DNA of 64,000 nucleotides from Cryptomeria japonica (GCF_030272615.1 NC_081413.1:164271080-164335079); one strand, 5' to 3'. Counted from the stretch's first letter, positions 1 through 11,729 are shown. Translations and numbers: made by a program. The notes: generated by a model from the letters alone, not told the origin.

Positions 1-20
1 TAGATATATACAAGAAATTT

Positions 21-1851
21 TTGATGGAAGTTGTTGATGAAATACCAAATGATCTGTATAGGAGATTAGAAGCTAGAAGGTTAGCCATCGTTGAGCTGGA
101 AAAGAAAATTAAGATTGAAAATTTACTTGTGATACATCCAGTCAACTCAACTGATGAAATAGATAAACTAATCAGTGAAGCAAACCGGACAATATTCTCC
201 ACTGCTCGTCGACATTTAGCACTGATGGGAGGAAGAATAAAAGAAGTCTCTAAGGAAACATCAGATGCATGGGATATATTCTTTGTGGAAAAATAAAAAT
301 AGGAAGAATTACTTAGACCAAAGACTATTAAAGTATATCAAAAGGATAGGGATAAGGGGAAAGGTAAGGTAAGTGGATCTCCAAGCCTTAAAATAACTGA
401 TAATATGCCCCCACCTCCTTTAGATACTCCACCAATAGATACTACTGACAGTCAACCGGCTACTGAGAGTATGGAAACTCCATTAGAGGATACAAATCCT
501 GAGTCTGAAGTTTTGTACACTATGAATATAGATACTCAAGAAGTAAATGTTGTGGTTGATAGAGAAACCACTGAGGACAAGAAGATAGATGTGACTATTA
601 AGTCACCGACTGCAGATGATAAGGTTGAGGTAAATGAAACTGTAAATATAAACACAGAAAAACCTACTCAGATAGAGCAACCGACAGAGGATACCACTGG
701 TAAACCATTTGAGAAACCGATAGATACAACTGATAAACAGTCAAGAGAACCGGCAATGGATAGTGCAGAGGTACAAATAGAGAAACTAGAAGTACATACA
801 GAGGCTATACCTGAGAAACCTTCTGAGACACAGATGGAGAACCCGAAATAGATACAAGTTGAGACATAAGTTCAGATAGAAATAGTGCCACCAACTAAAA
901 CTGAAAAGCCCAAACCTTTACTTATAGAAATACAAACATAGACTGACCTACTAGAGGTCGAATCAAGCAAGGTGATTACTACAACCGGTAGCATGGCTAT
1001 TGTGAAGACAGTTGGACAGACAATCTGATACTTTTATGGCAGAATTTTGACCTACAAATGTAACAAAGGTCTTATTGGATTCAATAAAGAACATCACAGA
1101 ATGTAATGCACAAGCCTATGAGGCTATTGATGACACAATCCCCATTCTCAAATTGATAGCACCAAAATGCATCATAGATAACAAAGATTCTTTAGGTCAA
1201 CTAGACACATTGTCTAAGTTCATCACCGACAACATATTAACAATTGATCAAATAAATGAGGATACATTTAAGGAGAGAATGACTAAGGAAAAAGAAAAAT
1301 TCTTTGAGGAAATTGTGAAGAAGAATAAGGAGGAAATGGAAACATTATTACTGGAACTTGGAGAGATAATTTTTTATTTTGAGAAACTGTATAGAGATTC
1401 TTGTGAAACAAATATTTTAACAGAAGATCTAGACAAGGAAATCAGCAAAGCACAAGATAAGATTAACAATATTGCTGACAATCTGATAGGTACATTAGAT
1501 TCATTTTTGGAGATAGAGAAGAAGATTGCAGAGCTAGAAGAGAAAATCAAGAAGTTAGAGAAGGACAAAGAGAGAATAAAGGATAAAGCAAAGGACTTGA
1601 AATGTAGACTTGGTCCCAAACTAGATTACCTCATTTCTTTGAGAAAAGAAATATCTGAGGCTCTGGTTCCCGGACTAAAGATACTGGAAGAGAAAATGCA
1701 CATACTCACTGGTACAGTGCAAATAAATCAAGAGGCACTAAAAGACACCAAATCATTCAGTAATGGTTTAAATTTGGTTTTGACAGATATTTTTCAAATT
1801 GCAACCCACCGGTTACAAGAATCTAGGCAGGACTCCACTGATAGCGAATGA
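21..1851 (+). pseudogene. Extra (env-like position) coiled-coil ORF of family A, degenerate
   Basis: C-terminal part of a large ORF lying before the PPTs, where Sireviruses carry an env-like gene. Positions 21-296 encode a charged helical segment with the motif ARRHLALMGGRIKEVSKET (nt 204-260), which resembles RRRRLWLLEGRVDDVEKDT in family B (42323-42379, minus). Next comes a low-complexity Thr/Pro/Glu-rich middle (405-1030), then a coiled coil (1075-1851) rich in E/K with LRKEISEAL near the end, matched in the mini-element at 35886-36131. No signal peptide or transmembrane segment is visible, so an envelope role is not supported. Stops near 294, 300, 849 and 868 are TAA/TAG consistent with former Gln codons, and a frame change lies between 851 and 1036. 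The start is outside the window. Function unknown. Confidence 0.7.
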
Positions 1852-1871
1852 CAACCTTTGTCATTGATGTC

Positions 1872-2033
1872 AAAGGGGGAGTAGTAGAGATGAGAAAAAT
1901 CCAAAAGTAGAGATCATCTGCTCAGGGGGAACACACATCTGGTACAATTTTTGGCAAGATTTTTGGACTTCAATTTTTGGATACATTCTTGAATTTTTCT
2001 CATGAGTGTTGCCATCAATGCCAAAGGGGGAGA
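1872..2033 (+). promoter_or_regulatory. Three polypurine tracts of family A
   Basis: PPT1 AAAGGGGGAGA (2023-2033) lies one base before the LTR and should prime plus-strand DNA synthesis. PPT2 CTCAGGGGGA (1921-1930) and PPT3 AAAGGGGGAGTAG (1872-1884) lie upstream. PPT1 and PPT3 each follow a GTCATTGATG/GCCATCAATG-like sequence. The same three-tract order occurs in families B and C. Confidence 0.8.
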
Positions 2034-2034
2034 T

Positions 2035-2828
2035 TGTTGGCAAATGCACACTCCAATGAGAAATTCTAGGTGATTGATGGTATTGTCATTGATGGCAACC
2101 TTCCAATCATGTGATATCGATAGGAAGACATAGGCACCGGCACTGACAAACTCTACACCGACATACAGTGCACCGACACCGAAAAGGAAGAATACCGACA
2201 CCCTGGCTGACATCAATTTTGTATAAATGTATTTTGTAATTAATTGTAAAATATTTTGTAAGCTAACATGGCGGATTGTAATATGACTCATATATGTATG
2301 AGATCATTGTAGATTATTGTATAAGATGTATGATGCAAAATATGAATAGAAGGTAGTAGACCTAATATGTGAATTATAGGTTAAGGGTTTATGTATGTAG
2401 CAGAGCTTAAACCGGTACTGAATCTAGCATAGCAGATGCTAATCTGAAGCAGTACAAGACATTGAATTAGTATAATCCATTTTTGTAAGTCAGTGTGACT
2501 TCCTTTGTAATTAAGAAGTGAGCTCTAGGCACTTGGCCTTCCTGCATGTGCAGGCCCCTATTGTAACAGTAATATTCCCTTATTGGCCAGTAAGCGAATA
2601 TTGTGGGTCACAAATCCCACTGAGGTTTCTCCCACACCGGGTTTCCTCATTTAAATATTGTGTTATGGTGTTCTTTTCATGTTGTGGTTCTTGTTCTTAT
2701 TTGCTGCATTATTTCTGCTTTACTGGTACACAGTTTTAATATGTTTTTCATGTTATAAGATAAGAAAATTAATATACCAGTCAGATACTAATTCACCCCC
2801 CCTCTTAGTATCTTTGGGAATCCTAGCA
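2035..2828 (+). repeat. Family A 3' LTR
   Basis: The LTR is 794 bp, TGTTGG...CCTAGCA; the related copies end CCTAACA. A TATA-like TATAAAT lies at 2222-2228. Upstream of it ACCGAC, the core of the dehydration-responsive element, occurs at 2157-2162, 2172-2177 and 2194-2199. Near the 3' end is TTCACCCCCCCTCTTAGTAT, shared with families B and C. Boundaries were set by comparison with the two minus-strand copies that have a clean target duplication. Confidence 0.88.
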
Positions 2829-2952
2829 TATCCAATCTCATCTCATCTCAAGAATTGTTATTATAGGCATATCCCATCTCATCCCATTTCAAGAATTGTT
2901 ATTATAGGCATATCCACTCTTGCAAATCATTTAAGCATTGTTATTATAGGTA
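2829..2952. repeat. 41-bp tandem repeat, three units
   Basis: Three units start at 2829, 2870 and 2911. Each has TATCC, a CATCTC-rich part and then ATTGTTATTATAGG. The third is the most diverged. They directly abut the end of the family A LTR, so the element may have inserted in or beside this array. Confidence 0.75.
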
Positions 2953-3499
2953 ATTACATCTTAGATCTAGCTTAATTTGATCATCTTCTAGTATAATTGC
3001 TTAATCATATAGCATAATCAATCTCTCAACTAGCTTAATTGCATCTATCATTTAGCATAATCATGCATACCATTAGCATAATTAGCTTCTTGGATCAATC
3101 TAGCTTAATCATGCATTTATCTAGCTTGTACGTCATATCATTTTAAATCCTCTATCTTGGTGTAGTTAAGTCATTGGGATTGCTCATCTAGATCTGAGAG
3201 CAAATCCACACTCGCATCTCTTAGGAAGTGATAGGTCACTTTGTCATGGTTTATCTTTCATTTGATTTCAATTTTCTAACCATGCTTGTAATGATCTATT
3301 GAGTGTTTGTGTTGCAACTACAGGTACTCTACTTCACAACCATGACATTATAGTATTTAGATATGGTAGCTAGATCTTCTAGGTCTTGGATCCTTTTCTC
3401 TTCTTTGAGTATTTGTTGATAGGATCTCTATTGTCTTTTGTCTTCCGACCTTCTTCTTTCAACATAAACCTTGAATGTTACCCTTCCCGCCATGAGAAT
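2953..3499. other. AT-rich unidentified stretch
   Basis: There is no coding signal. 2953-3150 has irregularly spaced TAGCTTAAT, AGCATAAT and ATCATGCAT words, suggesting an old decayed short repeat. 3150-3499 is unique-looking and may be remnant transposon LTR, which I cannot confirm. Confidence 0.4.
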
Positions 3500-3944
3500 T
3501 AATGCATTTTTGACAACAAAAAAAAACAATTTCTAGAATTTAAGCTAATGTTGAACAAGACACTTCTTCGAGAGCCAACAAAAGGACCAGAGGTGCATTG
3601 AAGAGAAAGGCAGTTGGACCTCCTCTTGATTTTCAGAAGCTCAAGAAGACTATTGATACTATGGTTGAGATTGAGAAAGAGATAGAATAAACCATGAAAC
3701 CGTTGGATTGGGGATAGCTCTCGGCTACTTCTGTGTTGGTCTTCTACTGGACTTTCTGTGTTTTTTGTTTTCTCTGGACTGTGCCCCATTTGTTATTTTA
3801 TGGTTTATCTTTGTTATGGGTATTTTTATTTGTGGTGTTCTTTGTTGGATTAACTGTTGGTTGAGACTTCATGGAGCTTTTTTATGTAAAGGGTTTCGGG
3901 TCCCTTCAAAACCTATTTTTACCTTAATCAAAAATGATTTCTAG
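3500..3944 (+). other. Possible LINE 3'-end remnant
   Basis: A short basic/charged reading stretch (3560-3690) ends in TAA and is followed by a T-rich tract with many TTTGTTTTCT/TTATTTGTGG words. It then reads GGGTTTCGGGTCCCTTCAAA and a TTAATCAAAAA-like end. This composition resembles 3' untranslated ends of plant L1-type LINEs. No reverse transcriptase is visible, and the hydrophobic frame across 3708-3944 is probably chance. Low confidence. Confidence 0.3.
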
Positions 3945-3949
3945 AATTT

Positions 3950-4844
3950 AAAAATATTTGTGGGTTAGAAGCGCAAACAAATTAGAAACAGAAATGACAA
4001 ATGAAACTAAGAATTCAATTAATCCATGTTAATGTGTATCAACTTCTCAATGAATGTGAACTAGTGTGTATGCGAATGCAAATTTTTGTCAGCTTGAATG
4101 CGGTGTGATGTGAGTGAATGCAAATTTATGTGATCGAATGCGTAGCACTTCCTATGTCCATACAAAACCTACAAAAAACACAAAAATCATGCCAAAAAGG
4201 TTAAAAAGTTGTTGTTCATGTCGGGTTCACCATTCGTTTCATGCTTAAAATCATATTAAGAATCATAGCTAATTTAGAAATAAGGAACAATCACAAAATC
4301 TCTTAACTAATTAAGTTAATTCTAAACATAAAGCAATGAAAATGAATGCATAAATAGAATCAAAAAATCAAAATGATTAGAAACCCCCTATTCTGCATTT
4401 TATCTTCCATTGTCCTTCTCCAAAATTGTGTGGTTGGCTCTCAGATATTGCAATTGGTAACCTAGATAGATTTGACACAATTATTTTGAAGATCATGATT
4501 GTTGAAAATGGAGAAATGATGTTGAATTTATAGATTTTTGGGACAGATTGGGTGAGAAAATGAACTGAAGTGCTAATTGATAGTTGAACTGATTTGATTG
4601 ATCAATCAACTCATTTTTATTGATCTATTAAGTAGATTGACTGGATAGATAACTCAATTGATTGAGTAGTTAACTAGATAGATTGACTAGTTAAACCGGA
4701 TTGATTGAGAAGAAGACTGAATTGATTGGGAGATGATTGAAATAGATTAGTTAGTTAGAAAAGGTGATTGGGAGTGAAAAGGGGAGATTGAAGAGTTAAT
4801 TGAGTTAACTGATTTGATCAATCAGTCATGACTTTCAACATGTG
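3950..4844 (-). repeat. Inverted family D LTR fragment with primer site
   Basis: The minus strand carries TGGTGAACCCGACATG (4217-4232), matching the primer-site region of D (TGGTGAACCCGATGTG at 5955). Next to it, 4235-4844 resembles the reverse complement of the 3' half of the D LTR, with CCATTG-TCTTCTCCA and GGCTCTCA-TATTGCA blocks and GATTGATC-rich sequence. 3950-4216 is the start of its internal region. It is interrupted at 4844 by the plus-strand D element, giving a head-to-head arrangement. Confidence 0.7.
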
Positions 4845-5952
4845 TGTAGACACCTAAAAATGTCTCATTAGTTCCAACTAATTATTTGTCTATTTAATTA
4901 ATTCTTTAATTATTTGATTAAATTAACTATTTCTTCTAATCATCACCCTTCAACACTTTTAATTATTTTATTTCTATTCTCAAATCATTTTAATCAGTTA
5001 ACCATATCTCAATTATTAATTAAATATCAATCATTTAATATAATTATGATCTTTTCCTTAGTTAAATAATCTTCATTATTTAATTAAATTTGTATTTCCT
5101 AAGTTTAAATAATTTCATTTAAATTATTTTAATTAATTAATTAATTAAATTCCTCCAAATCTCCAAATTATAAATCCAATTAACTCCATCTAATTTCATT
5201 TCATTTTCTACCAATTTCGAATTTCAATTAATTTCATCTAATTTCGTATCATCAAATTCACATTTCCCAAAATCTGAATTTTAGTTAATTTCATGTGCTT
5301 TTCAGCATTTGAACAACCAAATTCAAATCCAAATTGAAAATGAAAATCAAATTCAGTTTCAAATTCCTACAACACATGCTAAAATCATAACTAAATGATC
5401 AAATCAGTTGTCTAATCAGTTAACTCAATTAACTTATCAATCATCTTTTTTAACTCCAAAATATCTCCACTTATCTCTCTAATCAATCCAGTCAAGTAAT
5501 CCATCTATTCAGTCTACTAATCAATCAATGGAGTTCACTCTTCAATCAAATGAGCTAACAAATTAATCAATTGAGTTCACTGATCAATCTAAATCAGTTG
5601 TCTCCCAATCAACACTTGAGTTCTATTTCTCATCCCCTTTGTGTTGAAAATATATAAATTCAACCTCTTTTCTCAATTCAATCTAGAATCACAGTCTTCA
5701 ATATTGTTGTCTATTTTATGCAGGAAATCAAGTGCAATACTTGAGAGCCACCTACATCAACAACAATGGAGAAGAGCAATGGAAGCCTTGCTATGTCAAT
5801 TGAGGGAGTCTTAGATAGATTATTATTTCAATTCAATTGATATTAGTTTTATTTCATTGTTACTTAGGAGTAATACTAACTAGATTTAGAGTTGTGATTC
5901 ATCTTTGATGATCTGATTTATGCAATTTATGCCTATTTACTACCTAAAGACA
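4845..5952 (+). repeat. Element D 5' LTR
   Basis: The LTR is 1108 bp, TGTAGACACC...AAGACA. Other copies start at 21435 (partial) and 23851 (full). The 3' half is rich in GATTGA/TCAATC words. TATATAAATTC near 5649-5658 could be a TATA box. The end was set by the TTTGGTGAACCC sequence that follows both full copies. Confidence 0.88.
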
Positions 5953-5954
5953 TT

Positions 5955-5972
5955 TGGTGAACCCGATGTGAA
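5955..5972 (+). promoter_or_regulatory. Element D primer binding site
   Basis: TGGTGAACCCGATGTGAA starts two bases after the LTR. TGG is the expected complement of a tRNA CCA end. It is conserved after the 23851 LTR and in the inverted fragment at 4217. I could not name the tRNA. Confidence 0.7.
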
Positions 5973-6258
5973 ATACTTTGACCTTCATTTTTTGTTTTGA
6001 TAAATTTTGCAGATCCGTAGGTGCATAGGAAATTAGATGTCGCAATTGAATATGCATATATTTGCAATTATTGATATCATATCGCAATTGATCAGACAGG
6101 ATGTCACAATTTCTTAAATAGATTGCAATTGCTCTAAAAGATTCTCAATTAAAAAATTATTGTGTCGTTTTTGCATAAGTTTGTCTTGTGCATCTAACCT
6201 TGAAATTTTATTAAATTCTGGAAAAAATGATTTCTACATATAAAATGTATCTAATCCA

Positions 6259-6474
6259 ATGGCAGGGAAGGTGAGATTCTGAATTTCAAGTGCAAGAAAG
6301 GCAAAGCAGAATAGGAGACAACAAAAGGCTTATCAAAGGCTTTTAAAGGTTGAAAGGGAGCTCCGTGAGATTGAAGAAAAAGAGGAGATCGCTCAGTATC
6401 ACAGAACCATCCACCGTTTTTTAACCAAGTACAAATTCTTTGACGAAATTGATGTAATGGATCATCTAGTGTGA
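6259..6474 (+). pseudogene. Small basic leader ORF of element D
   Basis: ATG at 6259 opens a 71-codon frame ending TGA at 6472-6474, with one in-frame TGA at codon 8. The product is very basic and helical (KAKQNRRQQKAYQRLLKVER, then acidic EIEEKEEI) and lies ~300 bp after the primer site. The second D copy has a related start at 25236 (MSCKVKSKIAGSK), so the frame is probably real and not chance. It could be a separate small leader protein or a detached Gag N terminus. Function unknown. Confidence 0.5.
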
Positions 6475-8106
6475 GAAAATATCATTGCAAAATAACCCTT
6501 CTATCTTCTATCTTTTTCCTTCTATTTTTTTGTTAAAAGTTTAAAAAACCCCAAAAAAGAAGAAGTCGCAATTGCTATCATATCATATTGTAATTGATCA
6601 ATCATCATGTCGAAATTGCTTACATAGTAATTCGTAATTGATGGTTAATAATTTTGCATTTGATATGATATCAGTTTGCATTTGATAGATTTAGTTTTTT
6701 TAATTTTTTGTTATGTTGTAGTTCTGGTTTTTACCAAGATATCTTTCTATCTGTGAAAAGACAAAACTTTGTAACTAGAAAATTAGGCTAGATAGCCCAT
6801 CATGTGTTGACTAACATTATCTTTTCTGTAGGGTTAGAGTAGAAATATTTCCTTTTGGTGCTTTAATAAAAGAACAAAACAACTTGCATCATTGCTATGT
6901 TGGTTAAAATGAACACCATGTTTGTGTGGAGCAACATCTCCACTTAGAATAGAAAATCATTGCAATGAAGGGATAAAAAGAACTTTGGTTTTTGTGTCTT
7001 TGAAGGGATAGGTATTATGCTCTCCCCTTCAATGGGTGATCAAAAAACTAGACTCTCTTCTTTCATGCTTTCATTTATTTCTTGCAATTAAATCCTTTAG
7101 AAGGCCTGCCCTCCCGAGTTTCCCTTAGGGTGCCATTAAGGTCGCTGAGAGGGGAACGACCTAAGTGGTCAACGGCTAAAGCCAAGTAATCCAAGCCATT
7201 ATAATCAAATGTGTATGTGATGAAATAATGTGCAACAAGTGTTACATGTTGTCACAATGGCATTGTGCCTCCCTTAGTGCCTATACGGTATGTTAAAACC
7301 TATAGAGCGTAACCTCTACAAACTGGGAGGCCTCCCTCAACGGAGTGTAAAACGCTGCTAATTGTGACCACTTAAATGGAACCCTGTCTAAACACCATAA
7401 AAATTAGAAGCCAGGCCGAGTCAGTAACCAGACACTTGAATTATCATAGTGCAAGAGTGGGGAAGAATCTACCCCCAAGACACTCACCATATATCTCCCA
7501 GGATAATGGGCCAATTGAGGAGCAATCTTATTTGGTCTAATTTCTGGAAAATGGCAAAAAAATGGGTGCATCCTAGGGTGTGACACAGCTATTTGAGCTG
7601 ACAAAGTATCAAGATGTGGGTTGTGGTAATACTTATGACCTTTTGACATTAGGAGAGTCTATCTGATGTGATATCGAATTGCCCAAATACAATGAAAACA
7701 AAATGGGGTCTTGAAAAAGATTCCAACATTCATGGAAATCTGAAAAACTTTCCTAAACAATTTCTATATTCATGGTTTTATTCTTTTTGATGTGGTTGTT
7801 GTGTCCTTTGCTATACTTCACCAAATTCAAAACATTGGAAGATACAAATCAAAACAAAGTCAAAACTTTCAGTTTCAAAAAAGATCAAAACTTCAACAAA
7901 GATAAATTTCAACAATGTCAAAACCAAACCTTTGTGCACAAATTCAAAGATGACGAACATGTTACTTTCAAGTGATCATAAGTCCTAGATATTGAATTCA
8001 TGAAGGAGTCCCATTACAATCATCACGTAAAGTCTTCACACAAGTCATGCCACCAAATTGTGTTAAGGTTAGTGTTGCATTAAATTATAGGAATCATACC
8101 TAAGTC
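6475..8106. other. Element D leader region
   Basis: Untranslated leader between the small ORF and gag. It contains CGCAATTG/TTGCAATTG-type words in its first part and a GC-richer block at 7100-7200 with a stem-loop at 7139-7162. Stop-rich in all frames; no confident gene. Confidence 0.5.
7139..7162 (+). other. Stem-loop in element D leader
   Basis: AGGTCG (7139-7144) pairs perfectly with CGACCT (7157-7162) around a 12-base purine-rich loop CTGAGAGGGGAA. In a retroelement leader such a hairpin could serve packaging or dimerisation; that role is inference. Confidence 0.4.
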
Positions 8107-8737
8107 CATGGGTATTAGAGGAGATGGAGAATTCCCATTTGAACAAGCAAGTCTTGGGCTAAACAATGACCAACTACAAATAATTGATGGCTTAGACAAC
8201 CTTGCTTGGGAAGTAAGAGTCAATTGTGCCCAATATGATACAGTTGAGGCTATCATAGATGATGAAATCTGAAATTCTATTTGTCTCAATGAAAAACTAG
8301 GGAAAAAGATACAAAGAGTAGCTCAGAAAGAAGCCATTAAACAATTGGTAGAGAAAACCATAGAAATATTCCTCAAACCATGTTAGAATAGACAATCATT
8401 TTAGGTATCATTCATTCATTTGTAGATTCTGCATTGTCTGCATAGTAGTCTTCAATGCATGGGTCTAAAAGGAAATGATGAATTCCCATTTGAACAACCC
8501 AATCTTGGGGAAAACAATGTTCAATTAGAAATAATTGACAGCTTAAATATCTTTGCTGAAGATTTGATAATTGATCAAAAAAAATACAACATAGTCTAGG
8601 CTGTCATAGATGAAGAAGTTCAAAAATTCATACAGATAGACATAGACCTCGAAAACCGAATTAAAGAAGAGGCAGAGTTTGAAGCTTTCTGGCAATACAC
8701 TGAAAATCTTGTGTTCGAATTTCAGAATCCTAGATAA
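8107..8737 (+). repeat. Diverged coding-like tandem duplication upstream of gag
   Basis: 8107-8395 and 8459-8737 are diverged copies. Both have ATGGGT, then a frame reading EFPFEQ-x-x-LG-x-N-N, an EIID/QIID block and a VIDDE/VIDEE block, ending in a charged helix. Each copy stays open for ~75-90 codons apart from single stop codons. It may be an N-terminal Gag extension or a separate acidic leader protein. It has no match I recognise. Confidence 0.5.
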
Positions 8738-8898
8738 CAAGTCATCATTCATAGATCACGTTGTCTGCATTTTAGGAAGTCATAGAAGCATATTTAGTTG
8801 CATTTAACAAAGTCTTGCATACACATCTTAGAGAGTCAAGATCACTTTGAAGCAATATTCATGTCATTAACATGTGCTCAAAAGCCAAAAATTCAAAT

Positions 8899-10395
8899 GG
8901 ATCCTAACAATGACCCTCTGGTCAACCCAACATGGAATATGGATCTATCGACACAACAACAAACACGGGGTTACACACCCACAACAATGTCAACAAGCCT
9001 GAACAAGATGCCTTCCATTGATGAAATATGACATAATTTGACAAAGTAAGAGCTTGAAGCAGCCCAACAAAATCTCGCAACATTAATGATTCTCAATGCT
9101 CTCATTAATAGTGACAAAGATAGATATCTCACTCTCTTAGTACAAAATAGGGCCAAGTTACCGCCAGGGGTAGATATTTCATCAATATTGCCATAAGGTG
9201 TGACATTAAACCAGAATATACCTCAAATACCCATTACAACGCAAACACAAGCAACAGTTTCTACAACAATGCAAGGTATATCTCAAAATGAAAATATGGC
9301 TACAACCTCAATATAGTTGACAGTAGCACCAACAAGTACCAATCTTACAACATTGACAAAACCAAATATGACACTACAAACTCCAATAACTTATACCTCT
9401 ACCTTGGCAAATACAACTCAACTAGTGGTTTTAGTCAGTTCCACCCACAGTAGTCAGAATGTGAATCAAGGGATAACAAGCTTGGCTTAGACAAATACCA
9501 CTCCACAATTCACATACTTCACACCACCTACTGGGACTTATGGCACACAGCTACCTAGTCTGTCTATATTTCAACAAGCTCAAAGGTATTCAAACACTAT
9601 GCCTTTTGTGGAAATATTCAACAAATCAATACACCAATAACCCAAACAAAAAATATGACTCAACAAATGAAAAACCTTCAAAAGAAAATGACCAGTATGC
9701 AAGCGGGGAATGATAAAAAGAGCTATACCATGGAAGATCTTTGTATGTATCCTTTTGACAAGAAATTATACATGTCACCATTTCCCCCACACTTTGAAAC
9801 TCCAAAGTTCGATAAATATCGAGGGAAAGGAGATCCTTGAGACCATATAAGAGAATTTTTTATGACATGTATTGAAGTTGCTCACAATGATACATACTTG
9901 ATGAGACTATTCTCCAAAAGCCTAGGAGGGACCGCATTAGAATGGTTTTCTCACCTTCTACCCAAAATTACTTCATGGGGAGAATTGGCTGAATTATTTA
10001 TATCTAACTTTGCCTTCAACATAGATAATCCAATTACCTTAATGGATTTATGTGCAACAAAGAAAAAAGAAGGTGAGAACTTTGCCACATTCTTACAAAG
10101 ATGTAGAGGCCTATATCATAGATGTCTTAGTCACATCTCTGAAGCAGAGCAAGTAGACATCTTTAATGAAAATCTTGTGCCTCTGATTAAATGTCCATTA
10201 TAAATGCAATGCCTAAAAAATTTCAAAGACATAATAGAAAATGGCATCAAATGTGAGAAAGGCCTTTTAGAACAAGGGATATTGAAACACCATGAGGATA
10301 GTGGACCAACCACCAACACAAACAATGAAAGGACAAAATTTTGGTCTAGAAACAAAATATCACAAATGATGGAGTTTTTGACGCACTCATTGTAA
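8899..10395 (+). pseudogene. gag: Element D gag, degenerate
   Basis: Gag forms the particle that packages element RNA. The likely start is ATG 8899 (MDPNNDPLVNP), followed by a Thr/Gln-rich low-complexity N-terminal part. The retrotransposon Gag core lies at 9730-10200: PHFETPKFDKYRGKGDP, then YLMRLFSKSLGGTALEWFSH, WGELAELFISNFAFN and FATFLQRCRGLYHRC, typical of Tat Gag. Stops at about 9029, 9838 and 10201 and a frame change near 9640 break it. No CCHC knuckle is seen. Confidence 0.82.
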
Positions 10396-10699
10396 ACAGA
10401 GCACAACCAATAGTATCTCTACAAGGACCAACTGATAAGAACTAGTCTCAGATAAACAACACCAATGCACTACAGTAAAATAATCCAAGGCCTCCAAGGA
10501 TAGGCGCACCTAGAAGGAACTTTACACCCCTCAGAGAACCTATTGAATCAAAACTGAAGAAGTTGATATAGAGCAATGCTATAACTTTACCAGAAGCTAG
10601 GCCATATGAACCGGGTCCATTCAAGCCTGCTTGGTGGAATGACAATGACTTCTGTGAATATCATTGCAATAAGGTCAAAAGACAACAAGTTGCTACAAA

Positions 10700-11729
10700 T
10701 TGAAGAACCTCATCCAAGATCTCATTGACCAAGGTGACATTACAGTGGATAATAATAAATTACCAAACATAGATCATACCATTTTCAAAGATCCTTTTGT
10801 CAAACATGACAAAGAAAAGGCTTCTGGTTCTAATGCACAAAACAATACTGCCAATTATACCAATGTAGCATTTGACTATTTCATTAACACACTAAGTGAA
10901 GGACATGAAATGGTATCTACAATCACAGTGAACCCTAAAAGCAGAGATTGTGTCATCATCACTAGAAGAACAAAAGTCACATTATAAGGAGTGCCCTCAA
11001 ACATGCCTTCAATAACTAGCAATTACAATATGGTGGATCAGTTGAAAGGAATGCCAACCCATATTTCACTATTTGAGTTATTGCGCATATCACCAACACA
11101 TAAAGAATTCCTAGATAAAGCCTTGTAAGATTTAGTTGTTGCTAAATATATTGATGAGAACACATTTTTAATCCATGATCGGAAACTTGGCAGCTTCAAA
11201 GGTTGCATTCATTAAGCAGGATATCCCTACAAACTGACCTATGCATAATGATCCCTTACACTTAGAAGCTTTTGTTGATCAAAAAAAGGTTCAAAAAGTA
11301 CTTATAGATGGTGGGGTTGGCCTCAACATATGCACTCTACATTTGATCAAAGCCTATGATGACAAGGAACACCCTTCTAAGGTTGTGGTGACTTTACCAA
11401 TACAAGTGGGACCAGTTATAACAAATATCACCTTTCAATTCCTAGATAGAGAATTGGGATACAATATGTTGTTAGGTCACCCATGGATACATGCAATGCA
11501 AGCAGTACCATCAAGTTTTCACCAATGTGTAAAGTTTCCATACAATGGTATAGAGATCATTGTCCACGGTGAGCCAAACCCTTTTCAACACTGTAATTAT
11601 TTAAGGGCAACCTCAGACAATCAAGTACCAAACAATCATGAAGATCCTCTTCACCTACAAATGGAATCATTATCAATTGAAGAAATAGAAAATAATACAC
11701 CAACCACATCTTCTTTTCATATTAAATAA
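10700..11729 (+). pseudogene. Element D aspartic protease region
   Basis: Retroviral-type aspartic protease that would cut the polyprotein. The active-site segment is VLIDGGVGLNICTLHLI at 11300-11350 (D-G-G, a form seen in Tat elements) and the downstream flap/helix block is YNMLLGHPWIHAMQAVPSSF at 11460-11520. 10700-10987 is a linker rich in charged residues, joined through a stop-broken segment. It is followed directly by the G-patch region. Not functional as it stands because of upstream and downstream stops. Confidence 0.75.

Larger units (their letters stand above)
1..2828 (+). mobile_element. Family A Sirevirus-like LTR retrotransposon, 3' part
   Basis: This is the 3' end of an LTR retrotransposon whose 5' part lies left of the window. 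It holds the end of a large non-pol ORF, three polypurine tracts and a 3' LTR starting TGTTGGCA and ending CCTAGCA. The same LTR occurs twice on the minus strand in the mini-element at 34872-37060. Several PPT-like tracts and an extra ORF after pol are known Sirevirus (SIRE/Maximus, Ty1/copia) traits; the assignment is by analogy because no pol is visible here. Confidence 0.8.

Noticed and set aside
3708-3944. Hydrophobic 78-codon frame as a membrane protein gene
   Set aside because: It lies in T-rich sequence resembling an untranslated LINE tail, with no start context or homologue I recognise.
7404-7649. Short minus-strand frame in the D leader
   Set aside because: No conserved motif, antisense to a leader, and flanked by stop-rich sequence; likely chance.
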